From Candidatus Woesearchaeota archaeon (GTDB lineage: Archaea; Nanobdellota; Nanobdellia; Woesearchaeales; JAHWHD01), in contig JAHWHG010000009.1 of NCBI GenBank assembly GCA_019323515.1, forward strand, positions 1-51,056: a stretch of 51,056 nt of DNA, read 5' to 3'. The position numbers were made by a program, and so were the translations under genes. The number at the start of each line of letters is the position of its first letter. Positions within the stretch are counted from its first letter, which is position 1. The notes under the pieces are model-generated. The model was not told the DNA's origin. It was given only the letters and a program-made list of their open reading frames with translations, and searched no databases. Below, one piece after another: positions 42,044 through 50,699 of this stretch.

Positions 42044-43753
42044 ATGCCTGATAGTGAAGAAAGAAAAGAACTAGAAGTAGCTTTCGACTATCAGGGGACT
42101 ATTATTCTTGAATTACAGAATTTTGCAAAGGGTTACCTAGGCAGCCAAATCGAGAGGATGATTACTTCATCAGAGACAATACTTCAACAGAGAAGTGAAC
42201 TTATTGCAGAGATAAGAAGGGATGATGCTTTCAAACCTATCAGGGGCAAGACAATGCCTAATACGAGTCTTTCTGATTTTCTTAACCTCTTTCTTGAGTA
42301 TGGAGGATATAGGAAACAGGAGATTGAAGGAGAGCGTGCACAGACAATCAGGTTTTATGCACAACAGCAAAAGGATGAGAAGAGAGCAAAAGAGCAAGAG
42401 CTTCGTAGAGAGCTTTCAAAGAATGGCCAGATTAAGGATCTTGAAGAAGAGTGGAGTAAACAAGAGAAAAGAATTGAATCTAATTATAAATCTTTGGTCA
42501 ATGAATTGATAAGGCCGAAGGATGAAGAGATTGCAACTATTGATTCAAGGATAAGGAGAATTGAGAGAGAGCATCTTCCTAACCTGAAAGAAGAAAAAGA
42601 GTTGTATATCTTAGTAGCACCAGTTTCGCGCGAGGATTATAAAGCTATAAGAGTAGTGATGCCAATCAATGCATCAGAGAACATACCTGAGGGAAGCCTG
42701 ATTGATTATGTATACACAACATTAAACACAGAGCTCTGTATAAATTATAGGCTTAAACTATTTGAGGACTGTTCTCTTGAAGGGGTTGTACATAACAAGA
42801 CAAGCATATCCGGAACCGAGTATTATGCAATTGACATAAAATTTGATATTGAGGATAATGAGTTCATGCATTATCTTAACCATGTATCTGAATTCATATC
42901 AAAGGTATTGAATAACAGGATCAAATATCTCCATGATCAAAATGTTGAGATAAAGGAAGAAGAGATTGCGCAGGCAAACATAAGATTTAAACCAGTGGTC
43001 TTCCCAGTGAATTATGAAGAGTTTGTTGATGGATATTATCATAAGCATATCAATGGTGAGCTTGAAAAGACATGTGACCAGTTCAAGGATTTTATAATTG
43101 ATATAGTTTATTCAAAGCTAAGCGATAAATTGAAGGTTAGTGTAGGTGAGGAAATACTTGAAATTTTGACTAATCCCACTACAACAAGCATGATGTTCAT
43201 TGATAATGTTGTTTACCAAAATTATCTGTTCAGTCTTGTTGAGAAGTATAAACAGCCATTAACAGAAAGCATGCATCAGGAACTACTTGGGACAAAATAC
43301 ATTCATTCAGATAATCTGGAGACTAAGCTTGCTGAAAGTCCAAGATGGGTATCCAAGGAGCAGGCTATTGAAAGATTCTTTTTTGGATTCCAAAAACCTA
43401 AGAAACAATATGATGCTGCAAAGCAGGCAAATGCATTCAGTGTCAAGATAGAAGGTGGAAAGGAGTATGTTAACTATGCTGAGTGCCTTGAGTTGCATAA
43501 CAAGGTTGTACAGTACGGGAATAATATAGGATGGTTTGGTGCGCCTGCAATACTTGCATCAGAGTTCAACAGAAAGATGGGTTGGGATAAGAGCGATCCG
43601 AAGAATACTAGATTAAACAAGATACTGAGAAGCAAGGAGTTTAAAGAAAAGTATAGCCATCTTATTTTAGGTAAGTTAATATCAGTAATAGTTCTTAGTG
43701 ATTCAAAGGATACAGAAAAAGTCATAAAAAATCTTTACAGGTGTAAGAATTGA
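42044..43753 (+). CDS. Coiled-coil protein of the GHKL operon
   Basis: The protein is 569 aa from ATG 42044; a TTG at 42032 is less likely. The first 200 residues include long coiled helices (QQQKDEKRAKEQELRRELSK and after). The middle is mixed and the C-terminal ~120 residues form a helical domain (EYVNYAECLELHNKVVQYGN). No motif recognised. The stop overlaps the next start (TTGA). Confidence 0.65.
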   Translation: MPDSEERKELEVAFDYQGTIILELQNFAKGYLGSQIERMITSSETILQQRSELIAEIRRDDAFKPIRGKTMPNTSLSDFLNLFLEYGGYRKQEIEGERAQTIRFYAQQQKDEKRAKEQELRRELSKNGQIKDLEEEWSKQEKRIESNYKSLVNELIRPKDEEIATIDSRIRRIEREHLPNLKEEKELYILVAPVSREDYKAIRVVMPINASENIPEGSLIDYVYTTLNTELCINYRLKLFEDCSLEGVVHNKTSISGTEYYAIDIKFDIEDNEFMHYLNHVSEFISKVLNNRIKYLHDQNVEIKEEEIAQANIRFKPVVFPVNYEEFVDGYYHKHINGELEKTCDQFKDFIIDIVYSKLSDKLKVSVGEEILEILTNPTTTSMMFIDNVVYQNYLFSLVEKYKQPLTESMHQELLGTKYIHSDNLETKLAESPRWVSKEQAIERFFFGFQKPKKQYDAAKQANAFSVKIEGGKEYVNYAECLELHNKVVQYGNNIGWFGAPAILASEFNRKMGWDKSDPKNTRLNKILRSKEFKEKYSHLILGKLISVIVLSDSKDTEKVIKNLYRCKN

Positions 43754-44934
43754 ATGATGAGATAGAAATTGTAGAGAATCTAGAAGAAAGGTTAGATGAC
43801 AGTATTGAGTTCGAGAAGAGAAAGTTCTTTGACATACGTACTAATGGGTTCTATGAGAAATTAGGTGGAATAACAGAGTTTCTGCAGATTGTAAGTAAGC
43901 TGAAAGACGATGGGGTTAATATCCTTGTGTATGGGACAATGATTGAATCTTGCGACCTAAGGTTAATACTTACTGAGTTCAATTATAGAAATGATGACAG
44001 ACAACTTGGATACGAAGAAGGAGAAATTGTATGGACCAAAGCACCAGAGAAGATTGTCAAACAGGACTTTCCTAAGACGCACCTTGGCACTGACATCACT
44101 GCTTTTGTTGCAGGTTGTGAGCAGGAAGAGCCGATAGAGGATGAAAAAAGTATTCTTGAGCGGTATATAAGTGCAGTAAATGACAGCAGGTATGATATCA
44201 ACAACATAACGCTAGCGAACAAGCTATTAAGGGATATGATAGAGAAAAGAGTGAATGATTTTACACATGAAAGCTTGAAGAGTTTTGTGATAAATACAAG
44301 GAAGTTTGTAGAGACTTATACTCATGAGTTACTGTTTGACACACTTGAGAGTGTTTTTGACTATTTGGCTCAGATAAAAGAGAATAAGTTTGATACAGGT
44401 ATTATAAGCTATATGAATGATATACTTATGTCTGGGACAGCAAAGCTTTGCAATTATTCGAAGACTACCGATGACAAATCAGCAAAGATCTTAAGGGGAA
44501 GGCTTAAAGACATAAACAAGAAAGCGTTTGAGGCTTTTATAAGACTAGGAGACATCAGTGGGAACATCAACTATATCAGAGCATCTGCATACCATATGCT
44601 TAAGAGCCTTGACAGGCTTGTGCTAAACCAGGAAGTTAAGGATTATGAAAAGATGAAGCTGATAGATGAGGGCTTAGAGGTTTGCAAAAGATTAGTTGAT
44701 AAGGACACGCCAAAAGATGCAAGGACTTATGTGAATGCGGATTTTTATGTATCATTGCTTAATTTTTATGCCTTTAAAATCACTGGCGAGGACAAGTATT
44801 ATCAAATCGCAAACAGGTACTTTATGAAGACACAAAGCAGTCTTAAGAATGTAAGGAGCAGAAGGTTTGCTGAGGGTGTGCATAGACAATTGAGTGAACT
44901 TGAGAGGAGAATGCTGAATGGGAACAATAGATGA
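43750..44934 (+). CDS. Helical protein of the GHKL operon, TTG start
   Basis: This 394-aa protein starts at TTG 43750, overlapping the upstream stop as TTGA; the nearby ATG is out of frame and stops at once. The C-terminal half is helix-rich and TPR-like (YHMLKSLDRLVLNQEVKDYE). The N-terminal part has ILVYGTMIESCDLRLI. It overlaps the next gene by 17 bp. Unknown family. Confidence 0.65.
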   Translation: MNDEIEIVENLEERLDDSIEFEKRKFFDIRTNGFYEKLGGITEFLQIVSKLKDDGVNILVYGTMIESCDLRLILTEFNYRNDDRQLGYEEGEIVWTKAPEKIVKQDFPKTHLGTDITAFVAGCEQEEPIEDEKSILERYISAVNDSRYDINNITLANKLLRDMIEKRVNDFTHESLKSFVINTRKFVETYTHELLFDTLESVFDYLAQIKENKFDTGIISYMNDILMSGTAKLCNYSKTTDDKSAKILRGRLKDINKKAFEAFIRLGDISGNINYIRASAYHMLKSLDRLVLNQEVKDYEKMKLIDEGLEVCKRLVDKDTPKDARTYVNADFYVSLLNFYAFKITGEDKYYQIANRYFMKTQSSLKNVRSRRFAEGVHRQLSELERRMLNGNNR

Positions 44935-46102
44935 TTTACTGGATTTAAAGATAGAGAAGCATATTGATAGGTTGGATTATCTTGTGCTTGTAGCAAGTAA
45001 CCCTGACAAGGAGACTATACTCAGAGGGTTGAAGTTATTCAGCACTTTAAGTTCTGCAATCAGATACTATAACAATCTTAGGAATAAGGAGGATACATTT
45101 GTCAAAGCAGGCAAGCTGGCACAATATATCAATGATTGTGAGCTTGACGGTTCAGAGAGTGACATGACAAAAATTGCTGATAATCTTCTTCATTATCGTA
45201 ATTCTGCATCATCCCTAGAGATAACATTACTGTTCAATGCACTTGCAAATAATATGTGGATGAAGAAAGTTGATGTGTTCAAGGAGAATGACTATTATAC
45301 ACCTTATATCAACGAAGATAAGTTACACATGTCAATACAGTTGAAGAATAGACAAAATAAAGGCAAGGTTGTGGCGTTCCAGGATGCAAAGATAATAAAG
45401 ACCCATGAGGCGATTGCACTTTATGCCAAAAAGAGAAGCAAAGAACTTGGATTTACAGATGCGCAAAAAGAATTCTTGAGGAAGTTTTCAGATAGCCTTA
45501 TTAGATATGTAAAAGGTGGAGATGAAATAGGCATCGAGAAAAATGAAATAGTGGAACTTTTAGAGCAGCATATAACAGATTATGCAACATGGAGAAAAAA
45601 GCGAGGGATTTCACAGAGAGATCTTGCTGAGAGGTTAGGCATTGCGCAAAGCATGTACAGTTATTATGAAACTGCAAAGTATAAACCTTCACCTGAACTT
45701 GATATGGCAATAAGATATGCACTTAAGATGCCTATTGATTTTGAGAATATTGGAGATGAGTACAGGTTCTACAGAAATAAACTGAACTTATCGCAGGGAG
45801 ACGTATCTGATGTTACTGGAATAAAGAGAGGCATTATATCTAATTATGAAGCTGGACACAGAGTGCCTAATGCTGAAGCTGATAAGAGGATAAGAGATGT
45901 CTTTAATCTTGACTGGAGTTATTACTTCCCTTCTGAGATATACAGATCAGCAAGAGAAGAAAAAGGGATGACTATTAATGAGGTAGCTGAGATACTAGGG
46001 ATAACAGCAGCAAAGTATAAAAGTATTGAACAAAAAAGAATACCAAAGATTTACATTGCAAAGAAATTGTTTAAAATCTATGAATTGGAAAGGTTTATAT
46101 AA
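44918..46102 (+). CDS. Protein with three XRE-type HTH domains
   Basis: The 394-aa protein has a ~200-aa helical N-terminus, then three HTH_3 domains in tandem: GISQRDLAERLGIAQSMYSY (about 230), NLSQGDVSDVTGIKRGIISN (about 290) and GMTINEVAEILGITAAKYKS (about 350). Single-HTH proteins dominate this family, so three is unusual. It is probably the operon's regulator or DNA-targeting subunit. Confidence 0.8.
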   Translation: MGTIDDLLDLKIEKHIDRLDYLVLVASNPDKETILRGLKLFSTLSSAIRYYNNLRNKEDTFVKAGKLAQYINDCELDGSESDMTKIADNLLHYRNSASSLEITLLFNALANNMWMKKVDVFKENDYYTPYINEDKLHMSIQLKNRQNKGKVVAFQDAKIIKTHEAIALYAKKRSKELGFTDAQKEFLRKFSDSLIRYVKGGDEIGIEKNEIVELLEQHITDYATWRKKRGISQRDLAERLGIAQSMYSYYETAKYKPSPELDMAIRYALKMPIDFENIGDEYRFYRNKLNLSQGDVSDVTGIKRGIISNYEAGHRVPNAEADKRIRDVFNLDWSYYFPSEIYRSAREEKGMTINEVAEILGITAAKYKSIEQKRIPKIYIAKKLFKIYELERFI

Positions 46103-46136
46103 ATCGTAATTATCATATTTCCTAAGAGGTGATTAT

Positions 46137-46439
46137 ATGGATAATAAGAGGCTTGCTAAAGTCCAGGTTTATGTTGGGCTATTTCTACTACTTGCTACAT
46201 TAATAGCTGGTGTATGGGTCATAAGAGAGGTCTATATAGGTGCATTGACTGAAGGTGTACATTACATAACAGAGACATGGGCTGAGATAGGAGAAGATAC
46301 AAGTGCAGCAGGGCATGTGATAAATGCGATTGTGTTAGAAGGGACCATTGTTAGAGCATCACTTCCTCTATTTGTAGTAGGAGAATTAATACTGATAGCG
46401 CTTGCAATGCTGATGATATTCCAGGGATTAAAGAAATAA
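46137..46439 (+). CDS. Small two-TM protein
   Basis: This 100-aa protein has two membrane helices (about 9-30 and 76-95) with a loop between (TETWAEIGEDTSAAG). The start follows GAGGTGAT. It lies 35 bp after the triple-HTH gene and may be its membrane partner or a separate unit. Confidence 0.65.
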   Translation: MDNKRLAKVQVYVGLFLLLATLIAGVWVIREVYIGALTEGVHYITETWAEIGEDTSAAGHVINAIVLEGTIVRASLPLFVVGELILIALAMLMIFQGLKK

Positions 46440-46470
46440 AGCATACTGAATCCAATAAAATCAGAAACAG

Positions 46471-46560
46471 TTATTTTATCCAGATAAAGTTTTTTATGCT
46501 CTGTTCCTCGTGAGGATATTCTGCAAATTCTTTTAGGTTTATTTTTTCTTCTGTTGACAT
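46471..46560 (-). CDS. Possible 29-aa peptide downstream of RING gene
   Basis: ATG 46560 opens a 29-aa frame (MSTEEKINLKEFAEYPHEEQ, then SIKNFIWIK) three bases after the stop of the RING-like gene. The composition is plausible, but such a short frame could occur by chance. Confidence 0.35.
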   Translation of the reverse strand: MSTEEKINLKEFAEYPHEEQSIKNFIWIK

Positions 46561-46563
46561 AAT

Positions 46564-47148
46564 TTATTCACTCGTTTTATCCAGTTGGCTTAGTAACCTA
46601 CTGTAACCTCTTATTCTAGAAGGATTGTTTAATTCTGGTTTGTTATCTTTGACTTCTTTTTTATCAGAATTATCATTTCTGTAGCTATCTAATATATTCA
46701 TTATTGTAACTTCAAGCCCTCTCAGCCCAAACTTTCCAGCAAGAGCAGCTATGATAATAGATTGACCATCGCAGTTATTTATAACACCTTGGCCAAAAGA
46801 GTATGCTGCAAGTATGATTAATGCTGAAGAAGCATAAACACCAATCCTGTTATTAATTGCTGCGCTCTGCCATGCATCTTCTAATTCATTTAAAGACCTT
46901 CTAATCCTAGAAATCAATCCAACCTGCGATGGTAGATTCTTCTGATCGCATCCAGGAACTGCACATTTATTATCATTATACTTAAAACATTCACTATGAT
47001 ACTTTACACCACAATCGCATTGCTTAGTATCTTGATCTTTTAGGATATCCTCGCCGCAGATTTCGCAATGAGGTGAATCACCAGATTTTAGTTCTGATAG
47101 TTCGATACTATCATCGATGGTTTGTTTTGGGGTTAAATCTTTTGACAT
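46564..47148 (-). CDS. RING-like two-TM protein 3
   Basis: This 194-aa protein is a third member of the family: HCEICGEDIL, then KQCDCGVKYHSEC and FKYNDNKCAVPGC. The second Cys pair is CDC instead of C-x2-C. Two membrane helices lie at about 103-120 and 126-146, with a charged tail. It starts behind a CTTTATAAAT box (47198-47207) in a region shared with the 47252 promoter. It lies 3' of the GHKL operon in convergent order. Confidence 0.75.
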   Translation of the reverse strand: MSKDLTPKQTIDDSIELSELKSGDSPHCEICGEDILKDQDTKQCDCGVKYHSECFKYNDNKCAVPGCDQKNLPSQVGLISRIRRSLNELEDAWQSAAINNRIGVYASSALIILAAYSFGQGVINNCDGQSIIIAALAGKFGLRGLEVTIMNILDSYRNDNSDKKEVKDNKPELNNPSRIRGYSRLLSQLDKTSE

Positions 47149-47219
47149 TGAAATTCACTAAAATATTACTTTAATAGATAAATTAAGGGCTCTGGCCATT
47201 TATAAAGCTTATGGTTCTG

Positions 47220-47239
47220 TTGTCACACATTAGTGACAA
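47220..47239. promoter_or_regulatory. Palindromic operator candidate
   Basis: TTGTCAC (47220-47226) and GTGACAA (47233-47239) form a perfect 7-bp inverted repeat with a six-base spacer. It lies between the minus-strand TATA of the RING gene and the plus-strand TATA at 47252, so one regulator could control both. Confidence 0.5.
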
Positions 47240-47251
47240 ATAATCAAAACA

Positions 47252-47366
47252 TTTATATACTAGTTCAGTTATATTATAGAATATAACTAAAAATTCAACG
47301 CCAAAGGGGTGCCATGATACAATCCCCTCACAACCGTTATCATATTTCTTACCTCTTTGGTTGTTG
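47252..47366 (+). ncRNA. Candidate structured RNA with pseudoknot
   Basis: TTTATATA (47252-47259) predicts a transcript from about 47280. The RNA has an outer stem CAAC/GTTG (47296-47299/47363-47366) plus CCAAAG/CTTTGG (47301-47306/47355-47360). An inner stem AGGGG/CCCCT (47305-47309/47324-47328) competes slightly with the outer one at its base. The inner loop ATGATA (47314-47319) can pair with TATCAT (47338-47343), a pseudoknot. No coding frame is apparent. It could be a regulatory RNA or a leader of the 47521 gene. Confidence 0.5.
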
Positions 47367-47408
47367 ATTTCTTAGATCATTATGATTTCTTTCAACATAT
47401 ACAAAAGA

Positions 47409-47463
47409 TTTAAATAGCAGTATTTTGCGCTTTTTATTCTTAAACAATTTAAAAATGTTTAAG
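47409..47463 (+). promoter_or_regulatory. Second promoter and hairpin before the 47521 gene
   Basis: ATTTAAATA (47408-47416) is a TATA-like box about 105 nt before ATG 47521. CTTAAACA (47439-47446) and TGTTTAAG (47456-47463) form a perfect 8-bp inverted repeat in the expected leader or start region, a possible operator or RNA hairpin. The remaining part of 47149-47520 shows no gene. Confidence 0.45.
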
Positions 47464-47520
47464 ATGGTTCTAATAAAAAGTCAATTTAGAGCTATTTAAT
47501 AACTCATAAGAGGTGCTTAT

Positions 47521-47940
47521 ATGAATGCTATAATACACGAACTTCCTAGTGACACAGGTTTAGAAGGTGTTCTGGAGTGTACTGAAGAAAAACCGTTCTT
47601 TACAGTTGACGGAATAGACCTGATTGAATACGTACAGAATGAGGGCAGAGATATCAATGGAAGAACTCCATTCTTTGCAGTATTAACAAGAGGAGATACG
47701 ATTGTTGCGCAGGGTGAACTTTACTTAAGAATGAGTTGCCATCCGTTTTATCCTGGTCCTAGGTTGCATATTGGCGATCCACAGGATTATGATTCTGGTG
47801 CTGAGGATTTTAGAGCAGAGTCGTGGAAACGAGAGACAAGTACAAACCTGTATAATCTAGCAAATCCTCCTAAAAAAATCCTGGACATGTTTAAAGATAC
47901 TACCCTAAAAATCAAGCTTGAGAAGATTGAGAAACAATAA
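47521..47940 (+). CDS. Hypothetical soluble protein, unknown
   Basis: This 139-aa protein is acidic with a beta-rich N-terminal half (VLECTEEKPFFTVDGIDLIE) and a Tyr/Pro segment (HPFYPGPRLHIGDP). The ATG follows GAGGTG. It has a long leader that may contain a structured RNA. Not recognised. Confidence 0.65.
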   Translation: MNAIIHELPSDTGLEGVLECTEEKPFFTVDGIDLIEYVQNEGRDINGRTPFFAVLTRGDTIVAQGELYLRMSCHPFYPGPRLHIGDPQDYDSGAEDFRAESWKRETSTNLYNLANPPKKILDMFKDTTLKIKLEKIEKQ

Positions 47941-47983
47941 AACAGGATAACATTTAAAAACTACTTCTTTTATATTATTTGAT

Positions 47984-49870
47984 ATGACAATAAAGGAACT
48001 TATCAAAAGGGTCAAGTCTTACAACCCTAAAGCAAACATTAAGCTGATAACAGCTGCATATGATTTTGCTAGTGAGCAGCATAAAGAGCAGAAGAGAGAG
48101 TCAGGAGAACCGTTCTTTCAGCATTGTGAGGAGGTTGCTTACGTATTAGCGGAGCTTAAGCTGAACTCTGTGACAATTGCAGCAGGGCTTCTGCACGATG
48201 TTCTTGAGGATACCAAGATAAGAATGAGCAAGCTCGATGAGTTGTTCGGCAGGGAGGTTGCCGGTCTTGTGGAAGGAGTAACAAAGATTGAGAGAATTGA
48301 CCTTGAACTGAGCGAGGAGACAAAAGCTGCTAACCTGCGTAAGATACTTCTTGCGACTATCAAGGATGTGAGGGTTATCCTGATTAAGCTGGCTGACAGG
48401 CTGCATAACATGCGTACACTGAAGTACCTTAAAGCTGAAAAGCAATTGAGGATTGCACAGGAGACAATTGACATATACGCGCCAATTGCTCACAAGCTTG
48501 GGATTTATAAGATTAAGTCAGAGCTTGAAGATTTAGCTTTGAGGTTCCTTAACCCTGAGGTGTATCAGGATCTTAAGTTAAGGATTGCAGAGAAAAAGGA
48601 GATAAGAGAAGAGAAGATTAAGGAAGTTGTGAGTATTATCAAAAAGAAACTGAAAGAACAAAATATCCAAGCAGATGTGTACGGTAGGGCTAAGACATTT
48701 TATTCAATCTATAAAAAGCTCCAGACAAGGAAGAAGGTTTTTGATGATATCTATGACCTATTAGCTTTCAGAATAATAACAAGGTCTGTAGAGGATTGTT
48801 ATAAAATTCTGGGGATTATCCACTCAAACTGGCGTTACCTCCCTAGTAAGTTTTCAGATTATATTGCAAACCCTAAACCAAACGGTTACCAGTCGATACA
48901 TACAAAGATACTTTTCAAGGAAAAACCTATTGAGATTCAGATAAGGACTGAAGAGATGCATTTTGAGGCTGAAGAAGGGATTGCTGCGCACTGGAGGTAC
49001 AAAGGTACTGAAAGAGATAAGAGGTTTGACAGGAAGATTGCATGGCTTAGACAGATACTTGAATGGGAGCGTACAAGCGAGAATGCAAAGGATTTCATTG
49101 AAACATTGAAGATTGATATATTCAAGGATGAAATCATAGTTTTTACTCCTAAAGGTGAACCAATTGCTCTGCCAGAGGGCAGTTCGCCGATCGATTTTGC
49201 GTATGAGATTCATACTAACATCGGAAATCATTGTGTGCGTGCTAAAGTTAACAATCTTATAGTGCCTCTTGATCACAAGCTTAGCTCTGGAGATGTTGTT
49301 GAGATTCAGACAAGTAATAAGGCGGTTCCAAGTAGACAGTGGCTTAACTTTGTAAGGACTAGCCAGGCGAAGTCAAAGATAAGACAAACGTTGAACATTG
49401 AAGCTGAAAGGAGGAAAAAGAAGATAGTAGAGGATGTAACTGCTGCTGATGTTATTGTTGAGAATGTCAAGAAACCTGAGGTAAGGCTTTCAAAATGTTG
49501 CATGCCTTCAAAGTCTGACACCATATATGGGTTTAAGATGAAGGATGGAAGGATTGCTATACATACAACTTCGTGTCCGAATGTGAATAACATGGATCAA
49601 AGCAAGAGAGTTGCTGTTAAATGGAAGAAGAGTGAGAGGACAAAGAAAAAAAAGCTTACAATTGTTGTACAGGACAGGGTAGGGATACTTGCGGATATAC
49701 TTAACAAGATTGCTGATTACAGGGTCAATATTTCTTCGATTAACAGCAAAGCCAAGAGAGAACATATAGTAATCACAATGGTTGTTGAGGTTGCAAGGAG
49801 TGCTAACCTTGAAGAACTTGTACAGAAGATAATGTACACGCCGAATGTGATTGATGTTATAGTAGTATAA
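47984..49870 (+). CDS. RelA/SpoT-type (p)ppGpp synthetase/hydrolase
   Basis: This 628-aa protein is full length. The HD hydrolase domain keeps R38, H47, H71-D72, E75-D76 and D138. The synthetase domain has YGRAKTFYSIYKK, D258 in DDIYDLLAFRI and NGYQSIHTK with Y302. A TGS domain (about 383-443), a Cys-containing middle (LSKCCMP, TTSCPN) and a C-terminal ACT domain (about 558-628) follow. It should make and break (p)ppGpp. Long Rsh enzymes are standard in bacteria and rare in Archaea, so transfer is likely. The start is near-leaderless. Confidence 0.9.
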   Translation: MTIKELIKRVKSYNPKANIKLITAAYDFASEQHKEQKRESGEPFFQHCEEVAYVLAELKLNSVTIAAGLLHDVLEDTKIRMSKLDELFGREVAGLVEGVTKIERIDLELSEETKAANLRKILLATIKDVRVILIKLADRLHNMRTLKYLKAEKQLRIAQETIDIYAPIAHKLGIYKIKSELEDLALRFLNPEVYQDLKLRIAEKKEIREEKIKEVVSIIKKKLKEQNIQADVYGRAKTFYSIYKKLQTRKKVFDDIYDLLAFRIITRSVEDCYKILGIIHSNWRYLPSKFSDYIANPKPNGYQSIHTKILFKEKPIEIQIRTEEMHFEAEEGIAAHWRYKGTERDKRFDRKIAWLRQILEWERTSENAKDFIETLKIDIFKDEIIVFTPKGEPIALPEGSSPIDFAYEIHTNIGNHCVRAKVNNLIVPLDHKLSSGDVVEIQTSNKAVPSRQWLNFVRTSQAKSKIRQTLNIEAERRKKKIVEDVTAADVIVENVKKPEVRLSKCCMPSKSDTIYGFKMKDGRIAIHTTSCPNVNNMDQSKRVAVKWKKSERTKKKKLTIVVQDRVGILADILNKIADYRVNISSINSKAKREHIVITMVVEVARSANLEELVQKIMYTPNVIDVIVV

Positions 49871-49934
49871 TGTTATTGTTGTATGATAATATAGTAATGT
49901 AATCTTTATAAATAACGCTGGGTTTCTGAATAAT

Positions 49935-50585
49935 ATGAAGTATCACTTGATGTTCAAAGACGGATTGCACATAGTACCAGAGAGTCGGTATAAGATTTCT
50001 AAGCTTGAACTAGAAGACATGGGTTATAGTTTTGAGTGTGATGATCTGGGGAATAAGGTTCGTGAGGTATGCAAGAAGGAGACATATATCTACCAAGAGC
50101 AAGAAGAGATTACAGACAAGATAAATTGTCATGTGATAAAAAATTGCGGGGGGTATAAGATTATATTTCCTTTGATAGATAGGGCTAACCTTGAGAAAGA
50201 AGATATAAAGAATTCCTATCTTATTTTTGCGATGGATATCTTAAAGTATGTCGCTGAGGGTAAAGCTTCAGAACAGATTGCAGAGAACCTTGAAAAGCTT
50301 AAAAAGAGAGTTGAGGCTGCTGGTAAAAGGATTCAGGAGAGGTTTGAGAAGATTCTTGGGGAAGAGGTAGAGGATCTTGTAGAGAGATTAGGGGGCTTGG
50401 CTGATTCTATGGAAGAGGGGCTTAATAGGATTGACCGACAGAAGGTTATATCAGAATATGAAAGAAAGAATATGAAATTTGAAGAGGCTTTCCCAAGAGC
50501 TAGCAGGGCGTTTGAGGAGTTGAAGGATGAGATTAATGAGATCAGACACCTGGGGATTAAACAGGAAGAAGATAATATAAACTAA
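49935..50585 (+). CDS. Coiled-coil protein, unknown
   Basis: This 216-aa protein has a mixed N-terminal ~100 residues and a long charged coiled-coil C-terminus (ENLEKLKKRVEAAGKRIQER and after). CTTTATAAATA lies about 30 nt before the ATG. No family recognised. Confidence 0.65.
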   Translation: MKYHLMFKDGLHIVPESRYKISKLELEDMGYSFECDDLGNKVREVCKKETYIYQEQEEITDKINCHVIKNCGGYKIIFPLIDRANLEKEDIKNSYLIFAMDILKYVAEGKASEQIAENLEKLKKRVEAAGKRIQERFEKILGEEVEDLVERLGGLADSMEEGLNRIDRQKVISEYERKNMKFEEAFPRASRAFEELKDEINEIRHLGIKQEEDNIN

Positions 50586-50699
50586 TTCTAGTTAAAAAAA
50601 GAGTAAAGATATAGTTACCACTATTACTCATGATTTTCATTTAAAGAATTCTAAAAATAAAAAAAAATGATAAACCGCGCATAGGATTGGTGAGATTTA

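Noticed and set aside
48139..48493. Antisense open frames in the Rsh gene
   Set aside because: Shadow frames of a strongly conserved protein; composition not protein-like.
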